In this document: one piece after another, positions 11,345 to 22,353 of the stretch
How the letters are laid out: the number at the start of each line of letters is the position of its first letter
How positions within the stretch are numbered: position 1 is the stretch's first letter
DNA from: Muricea muricata
Taxonomy: Eukaryota; Cnidaria; Anthozoa; Malacalcyonacea; Plexauridae
NCBI GenBank assembly: GCA_963855995.1
Contig: OY979719.1
Coordinates: 16,649,312-16,713,311, forward strand
DNA length: 64,000 bases
Direction of reading: 5' to 3'
Program-made: the position numbers and the translations under genes
Notes under the pieces: model-generated
What the model saw: the letters and a program-made list of their open reading frames with translations, nothing else
Told to the model about the DNA's origin: nothing
The model's database searches: none

Positions 11345-11409
11345 TCTCTTGTTATTCTTAGTTTACCTTTTTTGTCAAATGAATGTCGAGGAAGCTACTA
11401 AATTCATTC

Positions 11410-11430
11410 GCGTGTCATTTCAAAACACGG
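11410..11430 (-). promoter_or_regulatory. Shared GPCR upstream element (copy 2, diverged)
   Basis: It reads CCGTGTTTTGAAATGACACG in gene orientation, 66 bp before the ATG. The CCGTG half is intact; the TTTAAA half is changed. Confidence 0.3.
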
Positions 11431-12867
11431 AAGAATGTCACGGATCACGAGATAAGGCAGTTGCACCTCTGATATGCAGTTTATATAGCTGCTATTGTTT
11501 GTTTAACACTCATTGGAACGTCATCAGTGGTTATTTTCAGTGGGGCCTTTTTCTTGTAGCTTAATTGTGAGAGAAAGCGAAAATCGCAAGTTTTTCCGGA
11601 TACTCTTGTTTTCTCCCACACACTTGTCAAGGACAATATATTGGCCTGAAGTTGGTGTGATGAGCCTGCCCCTGGATCGAAGCTAAAATAAAGAATGAAT
11701 CTAAACCGTCATGTGATGTTATAGGCGCGGTTTAGATACTAATAATAAATGGAATAAACGGAACATGGTATTCTTTATAAATGATGATCAATAACAAATT
11801 CTGTTTGCTTACCAACTTGTTGTCATTCACCAAAGATCGCTATGGAAGTCAAATCAGAATTGGTCACACACACACACACACACACAAATACACAATACAT
11901 CTAATTACAGTAGCGAAGCTAGTCTGGCCATTTGTGAGGTCATCGTATATGCAACCCGTATTTCCGTCTTATATAGCCACGCAAACTTTCAATTTCGAGA
12001 GAAAATGACTAATGATGATTTAAAATTTGCATAACATGAGCAAATTTCTTCCCTGAAAATTGAAAAAGCCCATAGAATGCCGAATGATATGGACGTGTAA
12101 GTCACTGCGTTTTTTTGTGTGTGTCTATGGCGTACATAGCATTGATATGTTTAATACTAGGTGACGTATCCAGTGACATCGAATGAAGTAAACGGAAATG
12201 AAGAAAAAGTGAAAACTCTGCTTAAAGGATTAGGGTCACGCAGCCCTTTGTTATTGTTTACGTCCTGTTTTTTTTTATGTCGAAAACTACAAATAATGTC
12301 AAAAATTCTATGCTTTCTTCAATACTAGTAAGAATCCTTACAAATCAGGAAGAATGCCTGAAATATGAAATATCCCCCGCCTGAACTTTTCCGTGCGCGC
12401 TTTTCTATCTTGTGCATGCTTTTGCGAGTCATCTACTCACATTATGCACCCAGTGTATGCCGAATAATTAACCAAGGATCCCACGCAGAAATTATGCGAC
12501 AGGTTATTTTTGATCTTGTGTGTCGTTGCTGATGTGGGAATGCTAAGTTTCATTTCTCATAAAACCAGGTTATAACGAGATCCACTACAAAAATTTTTTT
12601 TTCGTTTCTAATGATGTCAGACTATAGCTTCACTTTGTTGTTGCGTCCGCCTCCCTGACTTTAAAAATATGTTGTTCGGTGCTATTGTTGCTATGGTTTC
12701 CCAAATAGATTGTCTTCTCCGCTTAAGTTTAAGTAATTTTGTGTGCATGATTTCGAAAAAAATATAAATGATAAAAACTTCAAACAACTTTTTCTTTATT
12801 ACCAAAAACAATGTCTAGGACAATAAACGTAAATTATTTCATAACAAAGCAAAAAGCATCTCGATTA
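11431..12867. other. Intergenic with a short (CA)n tract
   Basis: A CA dinucleotide run lies at about 11866-11886. The rest is AT-rich with no gene or clear repeat that I can support. Confidence 0.4.
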
Positions 12868-13583
12868 TACTCGATTACTTTGAAATCGACGATTATATTT
12901 TTGGATGTTAAAACTGTGCATTATTATATGTGCATTAAAACTGTGCATATTGCGATATCTTTGCCAAAGTGTAGAAAAGATCCCTTAATTTAGGTTTATT
13001 TCCTAGGAAGAGATGTTAGTGCATGATCAGAAAGTTTTACAGTTAAATATTGAGCATCAGCCGAGTTATTGTGTTTGAAATGAGGAAAATTGGCCTTTTC
13101 AGCAGCCTGAGAAAATAGGTTAAGTGTTTTCATTGTATTTTCACTTTAAAATACATGATTGTGTTGGGAAAGCATTAAGATCCAAAGATCGCGTGACTGC
13201 CAACTCTCGTCAACTCCCATCCTCGTTTGCCCTGAATATTGTTTCCAAAAACTCTTTGTGACTCCCTGTATAACTATTTCCCCAAATTAGACCCCCTGTG
13301 CCAATTATATTAACAGAATATTCGTGAGCAAGAAGAGACAATCAATAATTTCAGTGTAATTTCCGTGCATCATAGTGTTAATTGGTGATGTAGTTTTGTA
13401 CAGGTATTACTGAATTTCTACTGCAATTTGGTTTAACTAACGCTAAAAAAGTAGCCAATTAAATTTTCTGCTGCTTCTAAAAGGAAATGTCGGCATCGTT
13501 GCGGTTAATAGAAGGGAAACGCAACATTAAATTCGTTCTTTTTGTTCTGTTGCCATGCGGTTTATGATCTGTTTCATGCCTTG
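12868..13583. repeat. Segmental duplication A, copy 1
   Basis: It matches 15670-16510 in the same orientation almost throughout (starting CTCGATTACTTTGAAATCGA). Copy 2 continues into a full receptor at 16498. Copy 1 breaks off at the receptor stop region, so its receptor is gone. Copy 1 also lacks the MITE found at 16042-16191. Confidence 0.85.
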
Positions 13584-14364
13584 AAACCTTCGTGTTTCCA
13601 CTACCAGTCTACCATCAGTAAATATTTTCCGGAACTGTATAAATACAATACACTCAATATGCAACAGTTGATTTTACAAAATCTTTATGAAAATCAGAAG
13701 ATGTGTAACTCTGTATCAGCGCCTAAGATTTGATTAAGATGTGATTTCCCTATCTAGCTTCCTGTGTAAGCCTACGATTACCAGACATTTGTCACATATA
13801 AGCATTATGTTTGTATGTAATTTGCACACGACAAACATACACATAGCGCCTTTTATTTTTACCAGGAAATAGATAAGACTTGTCAAATATTTACCTGGAA
13901 ATAACATGAATAGAAGCCACAGTTTCCCGACCTTTAGATCAACAAAGCCATCATTTCGACACAGTCTGGTGGCTTATTCATCCAGATTGGGTATCTCGGT
14001 GTGCGCGCGAAATAATGTCTATCGACATATATAATTCGATTACTTTGAATATAACATTGCGTCACTATACATTAGAGATGCCCCCTCTGAAAACATTGTA
14101 CCGCAAAAACGTTGAAACAAGACTGCCTTTAATTGTTCATCTACAGGTCGACAAACTGTGGCTGGTCTCAATGCTTGTTGAGAAAGAGAAATATTTGTGC
14201 CTTGTATAATTATTTCCTGGTAGAAATGAAAGGCCATTGCCATGGATCGTATGCAAATACATTAAAAGCGCTGCGACGCATAATTAGTTCCGTGAAAAGT
14301 ACAGGTATGCGGATACGCGGATCTGCGGATCTCTCGAATATGAATAACGACGTGTACATGAGTT

Positions 14365-14736
14365 TTATGAACCGCTTTTTGTGCTGGAAAAGTTCTTAAC
14401 AAGTTTTAAGCCTTCACTTTTGAGTATTTTGTTCGCCAAAAAAATACCAAACAATTTAAAGTCGAATTCCTTGAGGTTAAAGTGTTTGTCCAAGTCAAAG
14501 CCGAAGTGATAGCTCACTTTCGTTCCAAGGATAGTCTTGTGTAGTAAGAATATCAGCTGGTGGAAACTATAGAGGACGAGAGAGTTGAGGATTTTGCCAG
14601 GGGTAGCGAAGACAACACGGACAGCTATGATGTTTCTGGTGTAAGAGGGAGTAGGGGAATGGACCACGTCGGGTACGAGGCATTTTTCCAGGACTTGTTT
14701 GTCATTTGAGAAGTTGAAATCAGGCTTAAAGCTCAT
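14365..14736 (-). pseudogene. GPCR relic with TM2-TM5 deleted (B copy 1)
   Basis: It starts MSFKPDFNFSNDKQVLEKC, the same as the intact receptor at 42728. It runs through TM1, then jumps from about LVLYSF into the TM6-ECL3 region. It continues through a frameshifted TM7 and regains frame at ANKILKSEGLKLVKN. The span is open for 123 codons but cannot form seven helices. The relic at 27642 has the same internal deletion. Confidence 0.85.
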
Positions 14737-14810
14737 CTTTCTATCAAAGCTATGCAGTTCTTTTTAACTTACTGTTCTTCTCAATGTCAATGTATTAGCT
14801 ACTACAATAC

Positions 14811-14828
14811 GGCGGTTTAGATCACGGA
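14811..14828 (-). promoter_or_regulatory. Shared GPCR upstream element (relic copy)
   Basis: It reads GTCCGTGATCTAAACCGCC in gene orientation and is nearly the same as the element before the intact copy at 43717. It is retained although the gene is broken. Confidence 0.35.
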
Positions 14829-15315
14829 CGAAAATTACGAATGACGAGATCTGTCACGTCAGCTGCTCGTATATTCAGCTGCACATCGATATATAGTAAA
14901 TGTATAATATAATTGTGATTCCTCGCCACTTGTTTGAACTGAATCCATACAAGTGATCATATGATAGACTTGGAATGAATAGTTGGCCAGACATACACAA
15001 CATCTACTCTGGGGAAAGACCCGAAAGAACTCTACAAGAAGGGGGGCGTAAGGGCAGTAATTGCCCCCCGAAGAAACTTAAACTCGAAATTGTTATGTTG
15101 CCAGTTAGTTAATGTCGTCGAAGGTCGGCGACTTATTGTCAGTAATCACTCGAGGATCAAATTAACTTGTTTTGCTTAGGAGTAGTCACTGACACTGGAC
15201 GCCGACGATATCGCCTACATACGAGAACCAGACATTAATAATGTTGCATGAAGGCTCTCAAATACGCAATTTCGTATAACAATCGTGACCATTAATTTGC
15301 ATGGGTAATCACACA

Positions 15316-15518
15316 CAGTGGCGGATCTAGCGTAAGTCAAAATAAATTACCACAGCTCATTCTAGGATATATTCACATTTTAAAATACCTTCAAAGCAAC
15401 TTCATTGGTTAGATTTTATTCTTTGGAAATTCATAACCTATGACATTTTTATAAAGTTATTTTGAATTTAAAATTGAGCTGCTATAATTTATTTTGACTT
15501 ACCCCGGATCCGCCACTG
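15316..15518. mobile_element. hAT-type MITE (203 bp)
   Basis: The ends are CAGTGGCGGATC and GATCCGCCACTG, flanked by ATCACACA and ATCACACG, a near-perfect 8-bp target duplication. The interior is a foldback of AT-rich arms. The duplicated segment B copy 2 has the unoccupied site ATCACACG at 28783-28790, which proves insertion after the duplication (or in one copy only). The CAG...CTG termini and 8-bp duplication fit the hAT superfamily. Confidence 0.88.
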
Positions 15519-15669
15519 ATCACACGGGGTTGAATGCAGTTAATTAGTAAGACTACTAGTCATTTTTGAGAAATGTATCAAAGATCAAGGGGCGAGTGCA
15601 GATGGGCATAACGAAAAAGATATGGCAGCAGGTAGAAAAAAGATGGCAGGTTGAAAAAAGATTACTAAG

Positions 15670-16510
15670 ACTACTCGATTACTTTGAAATCGACGATTAT
15701 ATTTTTGGATGTTAAAACTGTGCATTCAATATTGCAATATCTTTGCCAAAGTGTAGAAAAGATCGCTTATTTTAGGTTTACTTCCTAGGGAAGAGGTGTT
15801 AGTACATGATCTGATCAGAAAGTTTTACAGTTAAATATTGAGCATCAGCCGAGTTATTGTGTTTGAAATGAGGAAAATTGGCCTTTTTAGCAGCCTGAGA
15901 AAATAGGTTAAGTGTTTTCATTGCATTTTCAATTTAAATGCATGATTGTGTTGGGAAAGCATTTAGATCCAACCAGATCACGTGACTGACAACTCTCGTC
16001 AACTCCCATCCTCGTTTGCCCTGAATATTGTTTACAAAAACCAGGGTTGGCAGATCACTGCATTTTTGAGGCCAAATCTTCAACAATGCTCTTAAATTTG
16101 TTTTTCTTTGTACTTGGCTTTTGTTTTCTTTGTTTACTTGACTACACTAATGACGATTTGGCCTCAAAAATGCAGTGATCTGGCAATCCTGACAAAAACT
16201 TTTTGTGACTCCCTGTATAACTATTTCCCCCAAATTAGACCCCCTGTGCCAATTATATTAACAGAATATTCGCGAGCAAGAAGAGACAATCAATAATTTC
16301 CGTGCATCATAGTGTTAATTGGTGATGTAGTTTTGTACAGGTATTAATGAATTTCTACTGCAATTTGGTTTAACTAACGCTAAAAAAGTAGCCAATCAAA
16401 CTTTCTACTACTTCTAAAAGGAAATGTCGGCATCGTTGCGGTTAATAGAGGGGAAACGCATCATTAAACTCGCTCCTTTTTTCTGTTGCCATGCGGTTTA
16501 TGACCTGTTT
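15670..16510. repeat. Segmental duplication A, copy 2
   Basis: Direct copy of 12868-13583, with the 150-bp MITE inserted. It runs into the 3' end of the receptor at 16498. Its start abuts the end of duplication B, so the order is A, B, A', receptor. Confidence 0.85.
16042..16191. mobile_element. hAT-type MITE (150 bp)
   Basis: The terminal inverted repeats start CAGGGTTGGCAGATCACTGC and end in GATCTGGCAATCCTG; each arm is about 35 bp. The flanks are exact 8-bp duplications, ACAAAAAC at 16034-16041 and 16192-16199. The paralogous segment at about 13245-13260 has a single CCAAAAAC and no insert, an unoccupied site. Confidence 0.92.
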
Positions 16511-17490
16511 CCTGAACTAAAAATGTTTTTGACATGTCTCACGACTTCCCTTCTGAGGTTCTTGTTCGCCCAGCAAAAAATCAAACAATTTAAAGTTGAA
16601 TTCATTGATAGCAAAGTGTTTGCCCATGTGTAAATTAGAGCTGTGCTACTTCGTTCGTTCTGGGTTTTGTTCCAAGGATACTCTAACACATGATTTACTA
16701 TACCAGGAGGTAGAAAACAAGCAAACGCCAAAATGATGATTATAAAGTAGGTTTTAGCCATCCTTAATTCACGTAAAAATGCAGCCATGCTTCCAGGCTC
16801 TTCACCCGGGCAATTAACACAGTTCGTGTCGTGTCTGATTGTATTGCAAGCTCTGACACCCCTTCTCTTTCGTGCAACACGAAATATTGAAACGTACGTG
16901 ACCAACGACGTGCAACACACCGTGGAAATAACGATTAAGACTACAATTTCGGCGAGGATTCGCAAAAAAACAAACGCCACCACGTTAAGCATGTTGAGCA
17001 GCCATAGTATTGCCCAAATGAGAACAAATCGTCGCTTAGTCGCTGTTTTAAGGTGCCAAATAGGATGAATTATAGCCGTGTATCGCTCAATGTTCAATAT
17101 GAGTAAAGTCGAAATAGACATCCCCGTGAAAAAATACAGTGAAAACAAGTAGGTTATCTTGTACGTACAGTTGGGCGTTCCATGGATTTCGCTGAAGGCT
17201 TGCAGTAGAAATGTGAAATGGGTGATTGTAACGACACAAAGATCACCTGAAGATAGCAGCATGATGGCAAAGTAAGATAATTTCGAGCGCAATTTTGTCG
17301 ACTTCCAGAAAGTATAAAGGATGAGAGAATTGAGGATTGTTCCAGCGATAGCGAAGACAATGTGTACAAAACAGGCGACTATGATCTCCCTGGTGTAAGA
17401 ACGAGTCGGCGAACGAACGACGTAGGATGTCAGGCATTTTTCCAGGATTTGTTTGTCATCTGAGAAGTTGAAGTCAGGATTGAAGTTCAT
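16498..17490 (-). CDS. Class A seven-transmembrane receptor, array copy 3
   Basis: Intronless, 330 residues from the ATG at 17490 (MNFNPDFNFSDD); an ATG four codons upstream is also in frame but does not match paralogue starts. It has the conserved LEKC cysteine, GTILNSLILY, SSGDLCVV, NIERYTAI, CFLPPGI and NSTLNCLIFC, then a basic helix 8. ICL3 has C-x8-C-x2-C. ECL3 reads LEYPWNKTQNE. The short TM4-TM5 link lacks Cys. Its 3' flank belongs to duplication A. Role as for the other copies: an orphan membrane receptor. Confidence 0.92.
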   Translation of the reverse strand: MNFNPDFNFSDDKQILEKCLTSYVVRSPTRSYTREIIVACFVHIVFAIAGTILNSLILYTFWKSTKLRSKLSYFAIMLLSSGDLCVVTITHFTFLLQAFSEIHGTPNCTYKITYLFSLYFFTGMSISTLLILNIERYTAIIHPIWHLKTATKRRFVLIWAILWLLNMLNVVAFVFLRILAEIVVLIVISTVCCTSLVTYVSIFRVARKRRGVRACNTIRHDTNCVNCPGEEPGSMAAFLRELRMAKTYFIIIILAFACFLPPGIVNHVLEYPWNKTQNERSSTALIYTWANTLLSMNSTLNCLIFCWANKNLRREVVRHVKNIFSSGNRS

Positions 17491-17572
17491 CGTTAATTGC
17501 ATTCACAACTATCTTCGTATTGTTCTTAACTTACTCGTGTTCTTGCTTGTCAATGAAAGCTGAACTACATCC

Positions 17573-17591
17573 GCGCCGGTTTAAATACTTG
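17573..17591 (-). promoter_or_regulatory. Shared GPCR upstream element (copy 3)
   Basis: It contains ATTTAAACCGGCGC in gene orientation, about 83 bp before the ATG. The CCGTG half is not conserved here. Confidence 0.4.
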
Positions 17592-17897
17592 CAACGCATC
17601 TCTACGCATCAGGAAGCCATCACAGACCGCTAATTTATAGGCATGGGTGAGACATTGGCTGGAATAAACATATCTTTGTCATATTTGAAGTAGGATAGAC
17701 AATAATGACGTATGTTCAGTGAAACATCGTCTTCCATGTCAATAATAATTCTAGTTGCTTTTTTCACCAAAGGTGTTGCTAAGGAAATCAAATCAACAGC
17801 CTAAAATAGTTTACACTCGAAATCAGTCGAATTATAACCTGTGCACAAATTGAAACTCTTTTCCACGTTAGTTTTATGACAATTCACTTGCAACTTT

Positions 17898-18804
17898 GGC
17901 CGCGGTCACACTTGCGCTTGAGCTAGAGATGTAGCATCTGATAAGCGTGCTTACTCAAGCACATTCCAAGCTCGCGCTTGAGTGCAAGCCAAGCACGTTG
18001 CGGTCACATTGCAAAAAATGTTCAATGCTTGTTGTTTGTTATTGACAATTAACTTATCCCACAATTTAGTTGTAAATTCTTGAGATTTTGCATTTGTTAG
18101 AGTTAGTTAAGCCAAAATGGAGAATAAGTCCCTGCTATTATTTTATTTCAAACACCAAAGGATGCGCCATGTAACCAGGCAAAAACCGCAATTGCGCGAA
18201 GACGGAGACGCGTATATTTTATTCTTAAAAGGTCAATGGAAACACGAGGTATTTGCAATTCGTTCAAACCATTACATTTGCTATGTTGGTAATGGCTACA
18301 ATTGTTAGTAGAATAAATCGGATACAATACTGGGAGATTCCACGACCGCGGCTTGGGTGGTTTGAGGTGATATTTGGAGACAACCGTCAATCAGCGTACT
18401 GGAAGGAACACTTTCGTATGCGCAACGAAACATTTTACAAGTAGCAATAGACTGACTGCGAAAGAATGGCTCGCGTGAAAATATTTCAAAATGCGCGCTA
18501 AGTTATCTCGATATTCATCTGAATGAAATGCATTGCCTGTCTATCTTTCTCATAAAATGATCAATTCTATTGGTTGACGCATTTAATCTACTTACGATCT
18601 GCATTCCAGCACGATCCAAACACTCTCTGTAGTGTGTTTGGGACTTGCTGCGGCGTGTTTGAAGTTTTAAGCAATTTCAAGGGTGCTTAACTTTTGCGTT
18701 TTGCGTGGTCACACTAGCAAGCGTGCTTGGAAGGTGACGTGTTGACAGATTCAAGTGGATTTAGCTCAAGCAAGCACGATTCAAGCACAAGTGTGACCGC
18801 GGCC
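17898..18804. mobile_element. Harbinger-like TIR element with transposase relic
   Basis: The ends are GGCCGCGGTCACACTTG and its reverse complement, with TTT on each side as a possible 3-bp target duplication. Further GCTTG and CAAGC words form subterminal repeats at both ends. The interior has broken plus-strand frames, one ending WKEHFRMRNETFYK (18400-18441), which resembles the N-terminal part of HARBI1-type transposases. No catalytic region is present, so it cannot be autonomous. Confidence 0.65.
18117..18444 (+). pseudogene. HARBI1-like transposase N-terminal remnant
   Basis: Two overlapping frames together hold a short basic start (MENKSLLLFYF...) and, in the next frame, RPRLGWFEVIFG followed by WKEHFRMRNETF. 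The WxxxFRMxxxTF pattern is typical of the region before the DDE domain in PIF/Harbinger nucleases. It is disrupted and lacks the catalytic domain. The assignment rests on this motif alone. Confidence 0.45.
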
Positions 18805-20090
18805 TTTAAACAATATAACAACAACAAGATGATCAGTCTCCATTATCCCATTTGACTACGCTTACATTTTCTTAGCACCCAGGTGTTTAATATAAGCATG
18901 AATCTTAGATTTTCAATGCCATGTTTTATTCGCATTCATTTCAAAGTCAATTTCAGTTTCTTTGTAAGGCGAGGTTTGTGGCTTTGTGCTGTAAATAGTT
19001 GCAACCATAAAAAAACACAATCAACATTAGTAATAATTGGTGGATTCATTGGAATTTAGTACACAGGAAAGAATACTACAGTAGTAAACGATGAATACTT
19101 TATATACTTTTCAAAAAAAGATAAGATTGAGCTTATACAAGTTAGCTTATAAAAGAATTCATTGCACATTGTTTACTATACATTTGTTATGGTGCCTACG
19201 AATGCATGGTGCCTACGAATTTGTGCGGGAGGTTCACCGGAGCTACTATGCACAGTGATTCTGTGAATATTATTTAAGGGTTAGAGACTGTTGTGAATGT
19301 TTTGATACATTTGATATAAAGATCTGAGTTCACTGCTTTCACATACTTTAAATACCGGTACGCCTACGTCTTTGCTGTGTGTTAAATGAGGGGGCAGTGT
19401 CGTGGTAAAAAATCATCCATCTACTTTTAATGTCAATCAAATACCGGGTGACCCAAAAAAAAGTACTCCTCTTTGATTTAATCTAGCCGAAAAACTATAA
19501 GGGCAGTTATCACAGCTGAATAAATTGCATGTTATCCAGGAAGGGCTAACTTAAATTTTGATATGTTATAATAAGGTTTTGAGGCAACTTCAGTTGAGAT
19601 ATTGATATTTTAAATTGAACATGCGTTTTTGAGGATACTAGAAATTTGTATAAAATGACCTATTGAATTGAGTATACGCAAGACGCTTTTCACATCGCTT
19701 AGTTGCTTAAAAAATTCGTATGGGACATTTTTGTTTTAAATTTCACTGTTTACTTATTCATAGAAACTTGTCTATGTGTCAAAGACACCTTGTCTGCCAG
19801 GAACAACCATGTGACCAATGGAATGATCGTAGTTTGTTAATGCTACGCTTGGCACGCGTGCATGTTTAAACCTCACGATGTTGACATCCTTTTTTGGTGT
19901 TTGGCATAATTTATGTCAGAATTTTTGCTTGACGGCTAAAAGGTAAAAGAAATATCAATAACATTTAGAAATTCAATGAAAATTGCTTGGAATTTAATGT
20001 TAACATTAACGAAATTTTAGCACGAAATTTTTACAATTACCTTCACCTATACCAGGTATTAAGAACTTTACGTGCAAAGTTTATGTAACT
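18805..20090. other. Intergenic, nothing recognised
   Basis: AT-rich. A short direct repeat ATGGTGCCTACGAAT occurs twice near 19190-19220. No gene is supported. Confidence 0.4.
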
Positions 20091-20130
20091 TTTACTTATA
20101 CTTGTTAAGCTTTGTGGAAACACCACGTAA

Positions 20131-20192
20131 ATTTATTATTGCAGAGCTTTCGATCCGTAAGCTCCGATCTTCATCAGTGCTATAATAATATG
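20131..20192 (-). ncRNA. Hammerhead ribozyme-like motif (minus strand)
   Basis: On the minus strand the box CTGATGA (20171-20177) is followed by a GATC/GATC stem, GAAA (20148-20151), a two-base loop and TC before the predicted cleavage point. Helix I is GCA/TGC, an A-A mismatch, then seven AU pairs. Helix III is minimal, as reported for Penelope-like elements. An extra A after the first box departs from consensus. Confidence 0.55.
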
Positions 20193-20354
20193 ACTATTTG
20201 AATTCACACGCTCCTTTTTTTATACATAAAGTATCGTGATTGTATGCTCGCGTGATTTAAAAGTTAATTAAACGGTCAAATCAGCTACGTCATTTCTAAC
20301 GTAGCGAAATGGTTCTAATTAACCAGCATGCGTGCGCAAAGAAGTAAGAGAAAT

Positions 20355-20720
20355 TTAATTTTGCACAGTAAAGAGAGCGCGCCACGTACTGTCTAGTGGC
20401 TCACCCTCTTGATCTATCGTACTATGTTTTTCAATTTCAATTGACTCTCTCATTTTGCGAGAGAACTTATGACTTTCAGTCGCTAAAATGGACGCTTCAT
20501 TCCATTTCATGCGATGGTCATATGTCCAAGAGTGTTTAGCCACTGCTGATTTTTCTAGCTCGGCTTTCTCGCCGTTAGTCTTATGTTCTTTAAGACGTAA
20601 TGAGAGATTTCGGCCAGTTTCACCAATATATACCAAACCACATTCACATGGAATGCGGTACACACCGGGTTTCTGAAATTCATTAACGGTATCATTATGT
20701 GTGCAGAGAGCTCGAAACAA
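20355..20720 (-). CDS. GIY-YIG endonuclease domain of a Penelope-like element
   Basis: Open for 121 codons. The core PGVYRIPCECGLVYIGETGR carries GVY and YIG, followed by the conserved Arg helix (LSLRLKEHK) and a downstream His-Glu region, as in the EN domain of Penelope-like elements. The Cys pair (CEC) before YIG is also characteristic. The frame extends upstream in the same phase (LPYIGSASHKIERILKEAG) to about 20845, so the listed ATG is only an internal Met. The domain would nick target DNA during retrotransposition. Without an intact RT this copy is not autonomous. Confidence 0.8.
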   Translation of the reverse strand: MFRALCTHNDTVNEFQKPGVYRIPCECGLVYIGETGRNLSLRLKEHKTNGEKAELEKSAVAKHSWTYDHRMKWNEASILATESHKFSRKMRESIEIEKHSTIDQEGEPLDSTWRALFTVQN

Positions 20721-21336
20721 TTTGTTTTCACTAGAATGGTATAGCTGAATGCCAGCCTCTTTTAAAATCCTTTCGATTTTATGTGAAGCTGAACCAATAT
20801 ACGGTAGACTAACAGCTAGAGGACTGATACTCGGTCTTTTCCCGTACCTGTTGTCGTGTTTTCATAGCATTGTCTATGAATTTCTTAGGATAACCATTCA
20901 TTTTTAAAACACTTCTCAAATGTTCAAGTTCTCCTTCAATGTTGTCCACCTCACAAATTGTTTTCGCCGCGGTTAATAAGTGTCTTACACACTGAGTTCT
21001 TTATGCTAGGATGGTGAAATGAATTATAGTGCAGATACCTGTCTGTGTGTGTTGGTTTTCTGTACACCCTATGTCCTAATGACCCATCTTCCTGAATTAA
21101 CAGTACATCTTAGAAAGGTATAGTTTTATCTTCCTTCTACATTTCTAATGTGAACTTAATAGAAGGTGTAAACTATTAATGTGTTCTAGAAATCGATGGA
21201 GATTTTCTAACAGGTATGGGAAAAGACCGAATATCAGTCCTCTGTTAGTCTACCGTATATTGGTTCAGCTTCACATAAAATCGAAAGGATTTTAAAAGAA
21301 GCTGGCATTCAGTTATACCATTCTAGTGAAAACAAA

Positions 21337-21663
21337 TTGTTTCGAGCTCTCTGCACACATAAGGATACCGTTAATGAATTTCAGAAACCCGGTGTGTACC
21401 GCATTCCATGTGAATGTGGTTTGGTATATATTGGTGAAACTGGCCGAAATCTCTCATTACGTCTTAAAGAACATAAGACTAACTGCGAGAAAGCCGAGCT
21501 AGAAAAATCAGCAGTAGCTAAACACTCTTGGCATGTGACCATCGCATGAAATGGAATGAAGCGTCCATTTTAGCGACTGAAAGTCATAAGTTCTCTCGCA
21601 AAATGAGAGAGTCAATTGAAATTGAAAAACATAGTACGATAGATCAAGAGGGTAAGCCACTAG
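21337..21663 (+). pseudogene. GIY-YIG endonuclease, frameshifted second copy
   Basis: It contains the same GVY/YIG core and Arg helix as the copy at 20355. A small indel near 21530 (HSWHVTIA, where the sister copy has HSWTYDHR) breaks the frame before the C-terminal helix, so the last 40 or so codons are out of phase. Confidence 0.75.
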
Positions 21664-21867
21664 ACAGTACGTGGCGCGCTCTCTTTACTGTGCAAAATTA
21701 AATTTCTCTTACTTCTTTGCGCACGCATGCTGGTTAATTAGAACCATTTCGCTACGTTAGAAATGACGTAGCTGGTTTGACCGTTTAATTAACTTTTAAA
21801 TCACGCGAGCATACAATCACGATACTTTATGTATAAAAAAAAGGGGCGTGTGAATTCAAATAGTCAT

Positions 21868-21925
21868 ATTATTATAGCACTGATGAAGATCGGAGCTTAC
21901 GGATCGAAAGCTCTGCAATAATAAA
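21868..21925 (+). ncRNA. Hammerhead ribozyme-like motif (plus strand)
   Basis: CTGATGA at 21880-21886, a GATC/GATC helix II, GAAA at 21906-21909 and TC at 21912-21913, with predicted cleavage after 21913. Helix I pairs 21914-21924 with 21869-21879 (GCA/TGC plus seven AU pairs). As in the minus-strand twin, helix III is minimal and one extra A follows the first box. Confidence 0.55.
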
Positions 21926-22353
21926 TTTACGGGGTGTTTCCACAAAGCTTAACAAGTATATTGTATTCACCATGCAAACGTACAAGAAACTTATTAACTT
22001 TTACTTGTTACTTTGAAAGATATTTCTCACTTTTGAATAACTTTCCCTAAAATTTAGTGTGCGTGAGCGGATGTCACCACAAGATAAATGCAGTTTTTAA
22101 AACAGATCTGAAGAGCGATAAAAATATCAGGAAATTAAAAACACCTTTGATGGTTCATTTTGATAAAATGTCCGGAGATCATGATTAGATGAAAGATTTT
22201 TTATTTCACAGTATCTTTGTCCTTCTGCCGTAACGTCTTTATTTAATCGACGCTTGCATGCAGAAATAAAAGTTAATGTTGAGTTTGTTTTGCTCGTTCT
22301 GGTTCAATGCCTTCAACTACTTCTGGTTTACGGTGTATGCAGTTAGTTGCGAT

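Larger units (their letters stand above)
13585..15665. repeat. Segmental duplication B, copy 1
   Basis: It matches 26925-28930 in direct orientation, including a deleted GPCR relic and both flanks. It ends at AAGATGGCAGGTTGAAAAAA in both copies. Parts of the right flank also match 43740-44180, next to the intact receptor at 42728. Confidence 0.85.
20093..21210 (-). mobile_element. Penelope-like retroelement, 5'-truncated copy (minus strand)
   Basis: Minus-strand reading from 21210 gives the C-terminal part of a reverse transcriptase (fragments such as KPTHTD and KMNGYPKKFID, in shifting frames), then a linker, then a GIY-YIG domain, then a 3' tail with a hammerhead-like motif. The copy is truncated at its 5' side and has frameshifts in the RT part. 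It abuts a second copy in opposite orientation. Confidence 0.8.
21211..21968 (+). mobile_element. Penelope-like retroelement, second 5'-truncated copy (plus strand)
   Basis: Near-identical reverse complement of 20093-20852. It encodes the same linker and GIY-YIG domain (reading from 21337) with a disruption near 21530, where the frame is lost after HSWHVTIA. It ends in the same tail with the same hammerhead-like motif. The two copies meet at their truncated 5' ends with 3' ends facing outward. Confidence 0.8.
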
